From the NCBI GenBank assembly GCA_905479575.1, contig CAJQNB010000013.1, positions 1-62,224 of the forward strand: 62,224 bases of DNA, in the 5' to 3' direction. The notes below the pieces were generated by a model. It saw only the letters and a list, made by a program, of their open reading frames with translations, did not search any database and was not told the origin of the DNA. This document shows positions 52,849-62,174 of this stretch, piece after piece (position 1 is the first letter of the stretch; each line of letters opens with the position of its first letter). Origin of the DNA: an uncultured Pseudophaeobacter sp. (GTDB lineage Bacteria > Pseudomonadota > Alphaproteobacteria > Rhodobacterales > Rhodobacteraceae). The position numbers and the translations under genes are program-made.

Positions 52849-53630
52849 TTCCCCCAGGGGCCGGGATGTGTTCGGTTTGGGTTTTTCTTTTTGCGCGGCA
52901 GGCGCGGCACGCGGGTGACACTATAGGTGTATTCGGTCTTGGGGTTCGGTGGTGACCCCGCTGTTCGTTCCCAATACTTTGGACCGCCGCGGCGCAGCCA
53001 AAGGGGAAGCACCAGCACCAGACCCACCGCAAAGCCACCTGCATGGGCCCAATAGGCGACACCGCCCTCATCAGGGTTCGAGCCAAAGCCACCAAAGATC
53101 TGCAAGGCCAGCCAAAGCCCCAGCATCAGTGCGGCCGGCACCGTGATAACGCGGAAAAACACGATCAGGATCAGCAGTATATCGACGCGCGCCTTGGGAA
53201 ACAGCAGCAAATAGCCGCCCATGACCCCTGCAATGGCACCAGAGGCTCCGATGGTGGGCACCTGCGAGGTCGGGGCCGCCAGCACATGGATCAGCCCGGC
53301 GCCGACCCCACAGGCTAGGTAGAAGGCGAGAAAGGGCAAATGCCCCATCTCATCCTCTAAGTTGTCGCCAAAAATCCAGAGAAACAGCATATTGCCGCCC
53401 AGATGCATCAACCCGCCATGGATGAAGACCGATGTGAGCAGGGTGGAAGAGTTCTCACCACCTACAATCTGGGCGGGGATGATCGCATAGGCCTGATAGA
53501 ACTGCATCAGCGCAGGCGGGTCGGCGCTGAGCCCCGAATACATCACAAAGGCCAGAATATTGGCCGCCATCAGGGTATAAACCACATAGGGGGTGCAGTT
53601 TGATGGGTTGTGGTCACGCAGTGGAAACAT
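52845..53630 (-). CDS. Rhomboid-family intramembrane serine protease
   Basis: A 261-residue six-helix rhomboid. The catalytic dyad is S130 in GASGAIAGVMGG and H196 in AHAGGF, and HLGGNMLFLWIFGDN is the conserved TM2-L region. It cleaves membrane-embedded substrates. The C-terminal tail is basic (RLPRKKKNPNRTH). I chose the family start MFPLRDHNPS; an alternative at 53687 (MTLTLQDLDVG) lies one base after the putA stop codon and would couple it to putA. Confidence 0.87.
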   Translation of the reverse strand: MFPLRDHNPSNCTPYVVYTLMAANILAFVMYSGLSADPPALMQFYQAYAIIPAQIVGGENSSTLLTSVFIHGGLMHLGGNMLFLWIFGDNLEDEMGHLPFLAFYLACGVGAGLIHVLAAPTSQVPTIGASGAIAGVMGGYLLLFPKARVDILLILIVFFRVITVPAALMLGLWLALQIFGGFGSNPDEGGVAYWAHAGGFAVGLVLVLPLWLRRGGPKYWERTAGSPPNPKTEYTYSVTRVPRLPRKKKNPNRTHPGPWGK

Positions 53631-53688
53631 GGGGTGACGCTGGGCCGATTTTGGTCCAACGTCAAGGTCTTGTAGCGTTAAGGTCATC

Positions 53689-56600
53689 TTAACTTTCGCC
53701 GCCCAACAGGGCCGCATTACCACCTGCGGCGGTGGTATCGACGCAGACGTGGCGCTCTGCCAGAACCCGGGCGCGATCAGGGTGGCCTGGGATCAGCGGC
53801 AGGATTGGCCCCTGGCGTTTGGCCAGGGTGCGCTCAATCTCGCGGCCGGTGTCCTCATCGCCCCACCACAGCACGCCTGCAATACCCTGGATGAACTCCA
53901 GCCGATGTAGATCAAACATGCCGTGGGCCTCAATGGCGGTACCGCCCATGCCGATGACCTCTTTGGCCTGGGCCGCTGCGGCGGTGGCACCGGGCCCCAT
54001 GCACAGCAATGGCGGGCGGGCCGAGGTGGTCAGCCGGTTGGACTCCCCCGTCGGCCCGGGCAGCGAGGTAGTGATGGGACGGCCAGGAACGCCAGTCTCA
54101 CCGGGCAGATCTGCGGTGGTTGTCCCCCAGGTCTCGGGGGTGGTCTGGCGGTCTGGCGCGCAGAAGCGGGCCAGATAGTTCGGCCCCCCTGCCTTGGGGC
54201 CGGTGCCGGACAGGCCTTCGCCGCCAAAGGGTTGGCTGCCGACAATGGCGCCAATCTGGTTGCGGTTCACATAGATGTTGCCCGCGTGAATGCGGTCACA
54301 GACATGCTGCACCCGGTCATCAATGCGGGTATGCAAGCCAAAGGTCAGCCCATATCCGGTGGCATTGATGTCGTTGATGATCTTGTCCAGATCCTGGGAT
54401 TTAAACCGCGCTACATGCAGAACCGGGCCAAAGATCTCTTGCTCCAGATCGCCGATGCCTGTGATCGAAATCAGGGTTGGCCCGACAAAGGTGCCGGCCT
54501 GCGGCGTGCTCATCTCCTTTAGCACCCGGCCTTCTGCACGGGCCTGATCGATATGGGCCAGAATGCCCGCACGGGCACCGGCATCAATCACCGGACCGCT
54601 GTCGACATTCAGGTGCCAGGGATCGCCAAGGTTCAGCACATCCATCGCGCCTTTGAGCATGGTCAACACGCCGTCGGCAACATCGTCCTGTAGATAGAGA
54701 CAGCGCAGCGCCGAACAGCGCTGGCCTGCGGATTGAAAAGCGCTTTCAATGATCGACTGCACGGCCTGTTCGGGCAGGGCGGTGCTGTCGACGATCATCG
54801 CATTGAGCCCCCCGGTTTCGGCGATCAAAGGCGCGCCAGGGCGCAGGGTCTCGGCCATGGTGCTGCGGATCCGCATGGCGGTGGCGGTGGAGCCGGTAAA
54901 GGCAACGCCATCCACGCGGGCATCCCCAGTCAGGGCGGCACCAATTTTTGAACCTTGCCCTGGCAGCAATTGCAGGGCACTGCGCGGCACACCGGCCTCG
55001 TGCATCAGCGAAATGGCGCGATGGGCAATCAGCGGCGTCTGTTCTGCTGGTTTCGCCAGCACCGCGTTGCCACAGGCCAGCCCTGCAGAAATCTGCCCCG
55101 AGAAAATCGCCAGCGGAAAGTTCCATGGCGAGATACAGGTGAACACCCCGGCAGGGGCTGCTGCGGGGATGTTAGCGGCGTAATAGCGCATGAAATCCAC
55201 CGCTTCGCGCAGCTCAGCCACCGCGTCTGGAATGCTCTTGCCGGCTTCGCGCGCCAGAATGGCAAAAAGCTCGCCAAAGTTTTCTTCATACAGATCCGCC
55301 GCCTTGTTCAGCGCCGCGGCCCGCTCAGCCGCAGGGGCATCCCAGGGCTGCGCGGCAGCGAGTGCCTGTTCCACATCCGCCGCACTGGCGGGGGTAACCT
55401 GCCCGACGGCGGTCAGATCAGAGGGGTTGATGACATCCTCAGCCGCCTCGGGAGCAGCATCACCGGCAATCAGCGGCGCCGCTTGCCAGCTGTGTGTGTG
55501 CCAGGGGGCGCGGGCCTGCTCAATCCGGGCAAGGGTGGGCGCGTGGCCCAGGTCAAAGCCTTTGGAATTGGGTCGTTCCGGGGCATAAAGCTCTGGCCCG
55601 GTTGGGATTTTATTGGCGCAGTCTGCAGCCTCGACAAAGGGGTCGGCGGCGACCACTTCGGGGGCTACATCTTCGTCAACGATCTGATTGACAAACGAGC
55701 TGTTGGCGCCGTTTTCCAGCAGGCGGCGCACCAGATAGGCCAACAGGTCACTATGGGCGCCAACAGGCGCATAGATGCGGCAACGGGTCTGGTTTTGCTC
55801 CAGCACCATGTTGTGCAGGGTTTCGCCCATGCCATGCAGGCGCTGGAATTCATAGGCCTCGGCATCGTCGGCCATATGCAGGATTGCGCTGACGGTATGG
55901 GCATTGTGGGTGGCAAACTGCGGATAGATCCGGTCGGTCATCTGCAACAGTTTGCGGGCATTGGCGATATAGGAAACATCGGTCAGGGCCTTGTTGGTGA
56001 AGACCGGAAAGCCATCGACACCTTCGACCTGCGCCAGCTTGATCTCAGTGTCCCAATAGGCGCCCTTGACCAGACGCACCATAAAGCGGCGGTCGTATTT
56101 TTCGGCCATCTCATAGAGCGCGTCAATTGCCAGGCCGGTGCGTGGCCCATAGGCCTGGACCACAACGCCAAAGCCTTCCCAACCGGCCAGCGATGGATCC
56201 GAGACCACGGCTTCGATCACTTCCAGTGACAGCGACAGGCGGTCGGCCTCTTCGGCGTCGATGTTGAGGCCCATCTTTGCGGATTTCGCCAGCAGCGCCA
56301 GCGCCTTGATGCGTGGCACCAGCTCTTCCATGACGCGGGCTTCCTGGGCTAGTTCATAGCGCGGGTGCAGGGCTGAGAGCTTGATCGAAATGCCGGGGTT
56401 TTTGCGGATGTCATCCTCCGTGCAGCCTGCCGCAATTGCCGAGATCGCCTTGGAATAGGCCAGGTGATAGCGCGCGGCATCGGCTTCGGTACGGGCGGCT
56501 TCCCCCAGCATGTCGTAGGAGTAGGTATAGCCCTTGGACTCCATCCCGGCGGCCCGCTTCATGGCCGCTTCAATGTTTTCCCCCAGCACAAACTGACGGC

Positions 56601-57096
56601 CCATTTCCTTCATTGCGCGGCCCACGGCAGTGCGGATCACTGGCTCGCCCAGACGTTTGATTGCGCCGCGCAGCGCCCCTACGGGGCTGCGGTCCTCATC
56701 CAGCACCCGGCCGGTCAGCATCAAGGCCCAGGTCGAGGCATTGACCAAAGACGAGGAGGAGCGACCCAGGTGTTTGCCCCAATCAGAAGGCGCGATCTTA
56801 TCTTCGATCAGCGCATCAATGGTTTCGGCATCCGGCACCCGCAACAGGGCCTCGGCAAGGCACATCAGGGCAACACCCTCATCGGTGGAGAGGCCGTATT
56901 CCGCCAGGAAAACTTCCATCAGGCCCGGATTGGAATGGCCCCGGATGTCGCGCACCAATGTGGCCGCCTTGGCGCAGATCGCCGCGCGGTCCGCCGCATC
57001 CAGCGCTGCGGTCGTGCACAGCTGGGCGAACATCTTTTGTTGGTCGACATAGGTTCCGGCATCAATCCGGTCACGCAGTTTGCTGTGCTGGGTCAT
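53689..57096 (-). CDS. putA: Bifunctional proline dehydrogenase / P5C dehydrogenase PutA
   Basis: A 1135-residue PutA that oxidises proline to glutamate. The N-terminal half carries the FAD-dependent proline dehydrogenase (GISIKLSALHPRYE, MRLVKGAYWDTEIK-like VRLVKGAYWD, YAPVGAHSDLLAYLVRRLLENG). The C-terminal half is the aldehyde dehydrogenase, with SPWNFPLAIFSG, the Glu segment ETGGLNAMIV and the catalytic Cys in SAGQRCSALR. No ribbon-helix-helix DNA-binding domain is present at the N-terminus, so the enzyme is not its own repressor; the divergent Lrp protein takes that role. About 100 residues follow the conserved NQIGAIVGSQPFGGEGLSGTG region. Confidence 0.95.
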   Translation of the reverse strand: MTQHSKLRDRIDAGTYVDQQKMFAQLCTTAALDAADRAAICAKAATLVRDIRGHSNPGLMEVFLAEYGLSTDEGVALMCLAEALLRVPDAETIDALIEDKIAPSDWGKHLGRSSSSLVNASTWALMLTGRVLDEDRSPVGALRGAIKRLGEPVIRTAVGRAMKEMGRQFVLGENIEAAMKRAAGMESKGYTYSYDMLGEAARTEADAARYHLAYSKAISAIAAGCTEDDIRKNPGISIKLSALHPRYELAQEARVMEELVPRIKALALLAKSAKMGLNIDAEEADRLSLSLEVIEAVVSDPSLAGWEGFGVVVQAYGPRTGLAIDALYEMAEKYDRRFMVRLVKGAYWDTEIKLAQVEGVDGFPVFTNKALTDVSYIANARKLLQMTDRIYPQFATHNAHTVSAILHMADDAEAYEFQRLHGMGETLHNMVLEQNQTRCRIYAPVGAHSDLLAYLVRRLLENGANSSFVNQIVDEDVAPEVVAADPFVEAADCANKIPTGPELYAPERPNSKGFDLGHAPTLARIEQARAPWHTHSWQAAPLIAGDAAPEAAEDVINPSDLTAVGQVTPASAADVEQALAAAQPWDAPAAERAAALNKAADLYEENFGELFAILAREAGKSIPDAVAELREAVDFMRYYAANIPAAAPAGVFTCISPWNFPLAIFSGQISAGLACGNAVLAKPAEQTPLIAHRAISLMHEAGVPRSALQLLPGQGSKIGAALTGDARVDGVAFTGSTATAMRIRSTMAETLRPGAPLIAETGGLNAMIVDSTALPEQAVQSIIESAFQSAGQRCSALRCLYLQDDVADGVLTMLKGAMDVLNLGDPWHLNVDSGPVIDAGARAGILAHIDQARAEGRVLKEMSTPQAGTFVGPTLISITGIGDLEQEIFGPVLHVARFKSQDLDKIINDINATGYGLTFGLHTRIDDRVQHVCDRIHAGNIYVNRNQIGAIVGSQPFGGEGLSGTGPKAGGPNYLARFCAPDRQTTPETWGTTTADLPGETGVPGRPITTSLPGPTGESNRLTTSARPPLLCMGPGATAAAAQAKEVIGMGGTAIEAHGMFDLHRLEFIQGIAGVLWWGDEDTGREIERTLAKRQGPILPLIPGHPDRARVLAERHVCVDTTAAGGNAALLGGES

Positions 57097-57145
57097 TCTG
57101 AGGCTCCAATTCTATAAGGAGGGCGTTTAGGCCAGATTATCGCTA

Positions 57146-57159
57146 TTGTCGCAGGACAA
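57146..57159. promoter_or_regulatory. Candidate PutR operator
   Basis: TTGTC-GCAG-GACAA is a perfect five-base inverted repeat in the 125-base gap between putA and its Lrp regulator, 50 bases before the putA start and 63 before the regulator. Its symmetry fits an Lrp-type site; binding is inferred. Confidence 0.55.
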
Positions 57160-57221
57160 CAGACTTAAGATGGTGTAAATGTCAGGCTACTGATTGTATT
57201 TTTGGCTTTAGGGCGGTCCAA

Positions 57222-57692
57222 ATGGATTTTTCAGACCTTGATCTCTTTGATCGAAAGATTCTCAACGTATTGGCTGAGGATGGGCGAATTTCCATTGCCG
57301 ATCTGGCCCGACGCATTGGGTTGTCGAAATCTCCGACCCAGGCAAGGCTACGCCGACTGGAGAGCGCCGGGGTCATCACCGGATATCGTGCCCTGATTGA
57401 TCCGATCCGTTTGGGACTGGATCACGTGGCCTTTGTGGAGGTCAAATTGGATGATACCCGCGAAGCAGCCCTGTCCAAGTTCAACGCGGCCGTGGTGAAG
57501 CTTCCGGAGATTGAGCAAGCCCATATGATGGCGTCGCATTTTGACTACCTTCTTAAGGTGCGCACGCGGTCAATGTCTGCCTACCGGCAGGTGTTGGGGG
57601 AAAAAATCTCCTCCCTGCCGCACGTGGCATCTACGTCGACCTATGTTGCGATGCAGGCGGTCAAGGAAGATGCGGTCATGGCCCCGGTCTGA
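57222..57692 (+). CDS. putR: Lrp/AsnC family proline-utilisation regulator (PutR-like)
   Basis: A 156-residue Lrp protein with HTH EDGRISIADLARRIGLSKSPTQARLRRLE and RAM domain (VAFVEVKLDDTREAALSKFN, MASHFDYLLKVRTRSM). LSKSPTQARL is typical of the PutR activators divergent from putA in alphaproteobacteria, which turn on putA in response to proline. The naming rests on position plus motif. Confidence 0.9.
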   Translation: MDFSDLDLFDRKILNVLAEDGRISIADLARRIGLSKSPTQARLRRLESAGVITGYRALIDPIRLGLDHVAFVEVKLDDTREAALSKFNAAVVKLPEIEQAHMMASHFDYLLKVRTRSMSAYRQVLGEKISSLPHVASTSTYVAMQAVKEDAVMAPV

Positions 57693-57839
57693 GCGCCCCG
57701 TAATTTGGTTCGCCTGGCAGCTGCAAGGGGAAAAGGAGAGAGGCAAAAATGCACTTTTAGCCGATAAAACCGATTGTGCCTCAAGGTTTAGGCGGCTAGA
57801 CCTTGGGACCAAGGCAAAGCCGAATACTGTGCCTCATTT

Positions 57840-57926
57840 GCGGGCGTGATGGAATGGTAGACATACCAGACTTAAAATCTGTTGGGCCTTGTGCCCGTGT
57901 GGGTTCGAGTCCCACCGCCCGCACCA
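57840..57926 (+). tRNA. tRNA-Leu (anticodon TAA)
   Basis: An 87-base tRNA. The acceptor arms GCGGGCG and CGCCCGC pair perfectly, CCA is encoded at 57924-57926, the anticodon loop CTTAAAA gives TAA, the long variable arm (TTGGGCCTTGTGCCCG) marks a class II tRNA, and the T-loop is GTGGGTTCGAGTCCCAC. Its 3' end is a common attachment site for integrases, and an integrase gene follows it. Confidence 0.95.
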
Positions 57927-58067
57927 TCACTTAAACCGATACGAACGGTTTTGAACGTTTTTCCTCATAAAATAAGACTATTACAGGGTTTTGTGGATTG
58001 AGAAACTTCCCATAATGTGCAGGAATGTGTATTCGTTTACGCATATTTTTCGCACGGTGCGTAATCC

Positions 58068-58831
58068 ATGGCGTCTATTCGTAAGCTCAAATCAGGATAC
58101 CGGGCAGAGATTGCCCGTAGGGGTATGCGAAAGTCAAAGGTATTCCCGACAAAGCAAGAGGCCAAAGATTTTGCCAAGTGGCGGGACAACCGGTTGCAGA
58201 ACGTCGCCCCGGCAAGCGTTATTCGAGAAATGCAGCTCATGTCTTCGGTTCTGACTGTTGCCAGGCGCGATTTGGAGCTGATTTCAATAAACCGGCTGTG
58301 CGATGTGCGAAAACCCGCAAAGCCCCAGCCGCGTGATCGATTGTCAACCTCTGCCGAGATTGAGGCGATGCAGTTCAGCGCTGGGAGGATCTGAGCAAGG
58401 CTACTGCGCGGGCTTTCGATGCGTTCAAATTTGCGATGAAGTGCGCCATGCGCGCGGGAGAAATCACAGGGTTGGAGTGGGACCGCGTCGATCTGGATCG
58501 CCGGGTGGCTCTGCTGACCCACACAAAGAGCGGCAGGCCGCGCGAGGTGCCTTTGTCGACCAGGGCCGTTGAGCTCATAAGAGCCTTGCCGGAATTGGGT
58601 CCCGTTTTTCATCTGTCATCTCGTCAGTTGGATGTGCTGTTCCGAAAGCTGCGGGATCGGGCAGGTGTGAAGGGACTGACTTTTCATGTTTCCCGCCATG
58701 CGGCCATTACAGCACTCTCAACCAAGCTAGATGTGTTGGCGCTTGCTCGAATGGTGGGGCACACAGATTTGCGGCAATTGCGGGTGTACTATAATGAAAG
58801 TGCCGAAGAGCTTGCCAAGCGCTTTGATTAG
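58068..58831 (+). pseudogene. Tyrosine recombinase/phage integrase, decayed
   Basis: The N-terminal arm-binding piece (MASIRKLKSGYRAEIARRG) runs directly into the core domain at KWRDNRLQNVAPASV, so about 70 residues typical of this family seem deleted. After EIEAMQF a frameshift near 58390 ends the frame; the catalytic domain continues from FKFAMKCAMRAGEITGLEWD with the Arg, HVSRH, MVGHTDL and the tyrosine in VYYNES all present. It lies 140 bases after tRNA-Leu, the usual position for an island integrase. Confidence 0.88.
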
Positions 58832-59330
58832 GCGTTTGAAATTTGGCTGACAGAGAGTCTGCTAAGCGCAGATAGTGACCTTTGCAAAGTTAAAGGCTTG
58901 CTGCGAAAGCGGACGTTGATGCCAAGCCTAGTGCAGGGAAAGATGTTGCCAACACGGATTCCCTGAGCTCTCTCTCTGCCTGCACTCGAAGCCAGTTTTT
59001 TTACTGATCTGATGTGGGAACCCTCGTTGCAGTGCAGTGTGCGATGAGCCCAGTATTTCAAACAAATATTTGTACGATTTCTTACACCTATGCCGGGTCC
59101 TTAGGATTTGTGGATATGGTGCAGGGCAAGTCAACTTTTAGGTGAGCAATATTGTTGACATGTATTTTTCAAGTTGCCAACTTGGCGCCAAGCACGAGTC
59201 TAAGGGATGTGGCCAGATCTTTCAGTAGTACCAATTTGAGAACACCATTTTGATTGGTTGTTTCAAATCCTCTGCGTAAGCGGCCCTGTGATCAAAGACC
59301 AACTAACACATTGTAATCTAGGTTTTATTG
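58832..59330. other. Non-coding gap between integrase remnant and RTX gene
   Basis: About 500 bases without a convincing gene on either strand. It is less GC-rich than the core genome. A perfect 12-base palindrome CTTGGCGCCAAG lies at 59181-59192, just after a CAAGTT-GCC-AACTTG hairpin (59170-59184). It may hold the RTX promoter and regulator site, but no standard promoter is clear. Confidence 0.45.
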
Positions 59331-62174
59331 ATGAGTGATTTTTCAGTGGTGCCCGACGGTACATCTTGGATGGTGAACCCCGAGTTGTTTGGTGACCAAC
59401 GGCTGGCACAACACACAGTGTTGAGCGATGGCCGCATACTTATCGTCTGGTCCGGAACGGACATCAACGATGGCCTGTTGTATGATTATGACGCCTTTGG
59501 GGCCATCTTTGACTCACACGGTCAGATGACTGGAGAAGTTTTTCAAGTCAATACCTACACACAATCAGATCAGGTTTTACCAACTGTTGTCGCACTCGGC
59601 AACGGAGGTTTCGTGGCGACATGGCAGTCTTTCGGGCAGGATTCGTTCCTCGATACGCGCCATAATTCCCTCAATCAATACGGCATTTATCAACAGGTTT
59701 ATAATTCTAGTGGAGAGAGGGTTGGGTCAGAAACGCTGGTAAACACTTCTGTTGACGGCCAGCAGGAAATCCCGACAACTCTAATTTTGCCGGATGGAGG
59801 CTACGTAACAATATGGAACCACTCCAATTACATTTCAGGTGAAAATTCTGGTTCGTCTGTTTCTTTTCAGGCGTTTAATGCAAATGGAGATGCTATTGGA
59901 ACCGAAACATCGGTACCTTACATACCTGTAATTAATCCTGAAAACGGTGCGCCTTATGTCAACGGATACTTAGACGCTACGGTTCTCCATGACGGTACGG
60001 TAGCTTTGGTCAGGCCCGGCTCTGTGACCATTTTTGCAACAGATGGCACTCATGTCTCCGAGTTTGAATTGGTGGATGCAGGCTATGGTATGCAAATACT
60101 CGCACTAGCCGACGGGAACATACTTGTTGCGGTGACTGGAAAGGTCGGCGTCGGCTATGATATCGAAGCCACAATTTATGCACCTGATGGAACTGTGCTG
60201 ATTCCTACCTTTACGGCCAACGAAACGGGTAACTATCGGAGCCAATACCTTGAACAGGTTCTGTTACTCCCAGACGGAAACGTCTTGTTCGTCTGGTATA
60301 ACGGGTCCAACGAAAATCTTGAGGGGCGTGTCATCGGCCCTGACGGAACCCCAATTACCAGGGAGATCCAGTTAACTGCAGCTGGCCTTGATGCCCAGGA
60401 TGCAGATGTCTCACTGACATTAGATGGCCGGATATTGGTGACTTATACGAATGCGCTAACCGATATTACCGATCTCGACAACGAAGTTTTCGCCCAGTTC
60501 TTTGACCTTTCCCTTCAACACACAAGCACTCATCTGAGTGATCAAAGTGATGTATTAGTCCTGGGTTCTGAGGATGACCGTGTGGATGCGGCTGCAGGGG
60601 ATGACGCAGTCCAAGGGCAAGACGGCAATGACGTTCTTTTCGGTGGTTCCGGGAGTGACACGCTTGACGGTGGGTTGGGCAATGACATTCTGGATGGGTC
60701 CGAAGGAAACGACCACCTGATAGGCGGCGCAGGTGATGACCGATTAACCGGTGGCGATGGCAACGATACGCTGGTTGGTGGCGCAGGCAATGATGAGCTT
60801 TTTGGCGAGTTCGGAGACAGTACGATTCATGGCGGCGACGGGAATGATCTAATTGTTGCAGGCCATTTTGAGCTTGGAGGGCCTCCTGCAACCGAACATC
60901 ATCTAGTTTTTGGGAATGCTGGCGACGATACAATCAGGGTGACAATTGGATCAGCTACGATCCACGGTGGCACCGGAGATGATGTTATCCGTGCAAGGGA
61001 AGGCCTTGTACAAGGTGGTGAGGGCAATGACCTCATTGAAGGCGGCAGCACTGTATTTGCGGGCGGCGGCGATGATACGGTTCTTGGTAGAAACTATGCT
61101 GATCTGCATGGAGGGGATGGATACGACCGTTTGGTTATAAATGGTGGTATTGTAAATGCCGCAACAAGTCAGCTTGGAGAAACTGAATTTCTAGAAATAG
61201 TCTATCATGGAGCCGTATCAGGCTTTGAAGAATACTATTTCAGAGCCATTCGTGAACATAGATCATTTTATGGCGGTGATGCGGGCGAAATCGTAACTTG
61301 GGAAACCGGGTATTTTACCGCGGAAGGCGGCGGCGGAAATGATTTGTTCCTGGCTGCTGATCGAGGTGTGAAGTTACCAAGAAATATCCTGCCTGCGGAT
61401 GTTTCAATCAAAGGCGACGCAGGGAGTGACACCATCCTTGGAGGTTTCGCTCAGGATGTGTTTGAAGGTGGCGGCGGCAATGACTTGATTGATGGTGGGC
61501 GTTCACGAGACTGGATTAGTGGCGGGGCGGGAAACGACACGCTCACAGGTGGTAGAGGTGCAGATAGATTCGTATTGGGGAGTTCTTCTGCGGTTGATGG
61601 AACCGATGTTATCACCGATTTCAAAGTCGGCGAGGATCAGCTTGATATTTCTATTCTTATCAATGGTGTCGGCGGATCAATTTTGAGCGAAGCTCAAGTT
61701 GAAAATGCATTTAGAGAGGCCATAAATACTGACTTAGGCGCACTGGTTGACTTTGGGAATGGTACTTCGGTGGTTTTCCAGGGCCTTAACTCAAACGAGG
61801 TCGCGGCACTTTACCCCGACGCATTGGCCGGCCCCAAGACACGCTTTGGTACCGCTGGTGACGATCATCGATATTTCACAGACCTTTACGGTGACGGTAT
61901 TCTATTCTTTGGTAGAGGCGGTAATGACCTGGTAAATGGGGCTTCAGGTGATGACACATTGAACGGTGGGCTTGGTAACGACAGTCTTTATGGAGGTTCG
62001 GGTAATGACTCTCTCTCCGGAGGTCGTGGTGACGATCAACTCAGAGTCTTGACCGGTTCTAACACCTTGTTCGGCAACAATGGAAGGTTGTGTCTCGAAT
62101 CTGGTGGAAATTCTCTGGCGGCGTTCTCCGAGCATGTGGATTTGGGCCTGATCAGGCCGCGAGGTCAAGTCTGA
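59331..62174 (+). CDS. RTX calcium-binding protein, 3' end interrupted
   Basis: A 947-residue secreted-type protein. The N-terminal half (about 1-400) has repeats of the form GGFVATWQSFGQD..YQQVYNSSGERVGSETLVNT, as in large roseobacter RTX adhesin-like proteins. Nonapeptide calcium repeats GGxGxDxLx occur around residues 416-510, 705-745 and 840-910 (GGAGDDRLTGGDGNDTLVGG). There is no N-terminal signal peptide, consistent with type I secretion. After GSNTLFGNNG the frame changes character (GRLCLESGGNSLAAFSEHV) and matches the edge of an IS, so the natural C-terminus and secretion signal are missing. Confidence 0.85.
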   Translation: MSDFSVVPDGTSWMVNPELFGDQRLAQHTVLSDGRILIVWSGTDINDGLLYDYDAFGAIFDSHGQMTGEVFQVNTYTQSDQVLPTVVALGNGGFVATWQSFGQDSFLDTRHNSLNQYGIYQQVYNSSGERVGSETLVNTSVDGQQEIPTTLILPDGGYVTIWNHSNYISGENSGSSVSFQAFNANGDAIGTETSVPYIPVINPENGAPYVNGYLDATVLHDGTVALVRPGSVTIFATDGTHVSEFELVDAGYGMQILALADGNILVAVTGKVGVGYDIEATIYAPDGTVLIPTFTANETGNYRSQYLEQVLLLPDGNVLFVWYNGSNENLEGRVIGPDGTPITREIQLTAAGLDAQDADVSLTLDGRILVTYTNALTDITDLDNEVFAQFFDLSLQHTSTHLSDQSDVLVLGSEDDRVDAAAGDDAVQGQDGNDVLFGGSGSDTLDGGLGNDILDGSEGNDHLIGGAGDDRLTGGDGNDTLVGGAGNDELFGEFGDSTIHGGDGNDLIVAGHFELGGPPATEHHLVFGNAGDDTIRVTIGSATIHGGTGDDVIRAREGLVQGGEGNDLIEGGSTVFAGGGDDTVLGRNYADLHGGDGYDRLVINGGIVNAATSQLGETEFLEIVYHGAVSGFEEYYFRAIREHRSFYGGDAGEIVTWETGYFTAEGGGGNDLFLAADRGVKLPRNILPADVSIKGDAGSDTILGGFAQDVFEGGGGNDLIDGGRSRDWISGGAGNDTLTGGRGADRFVLGSSSAVDGTDVITDFKVGEDQLDISILINGVGGSILSEAQVENAFREAINTDLGALVDFGNGTSVVFQGLNSNEVAALYPDALAGPKTRFGTAGDDHRYFTDLYGDGILFFGRGGNDLVNGASGDDTLNGGLGNDSLYGGSGNDSLSGGRGDDQLRVLTGSNTLFGNNGRLCLESGGNSLAAFSEHVDLGLIRPRGQV

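Noticed and set aside
60580..60860. Short tandem DNA repeats resembling an array
   Set aside because: These are coding calcium-binding nonapeptide repeats of the RTX protein, with diverged third bases; spacing and content do not fit a CRISPR array.
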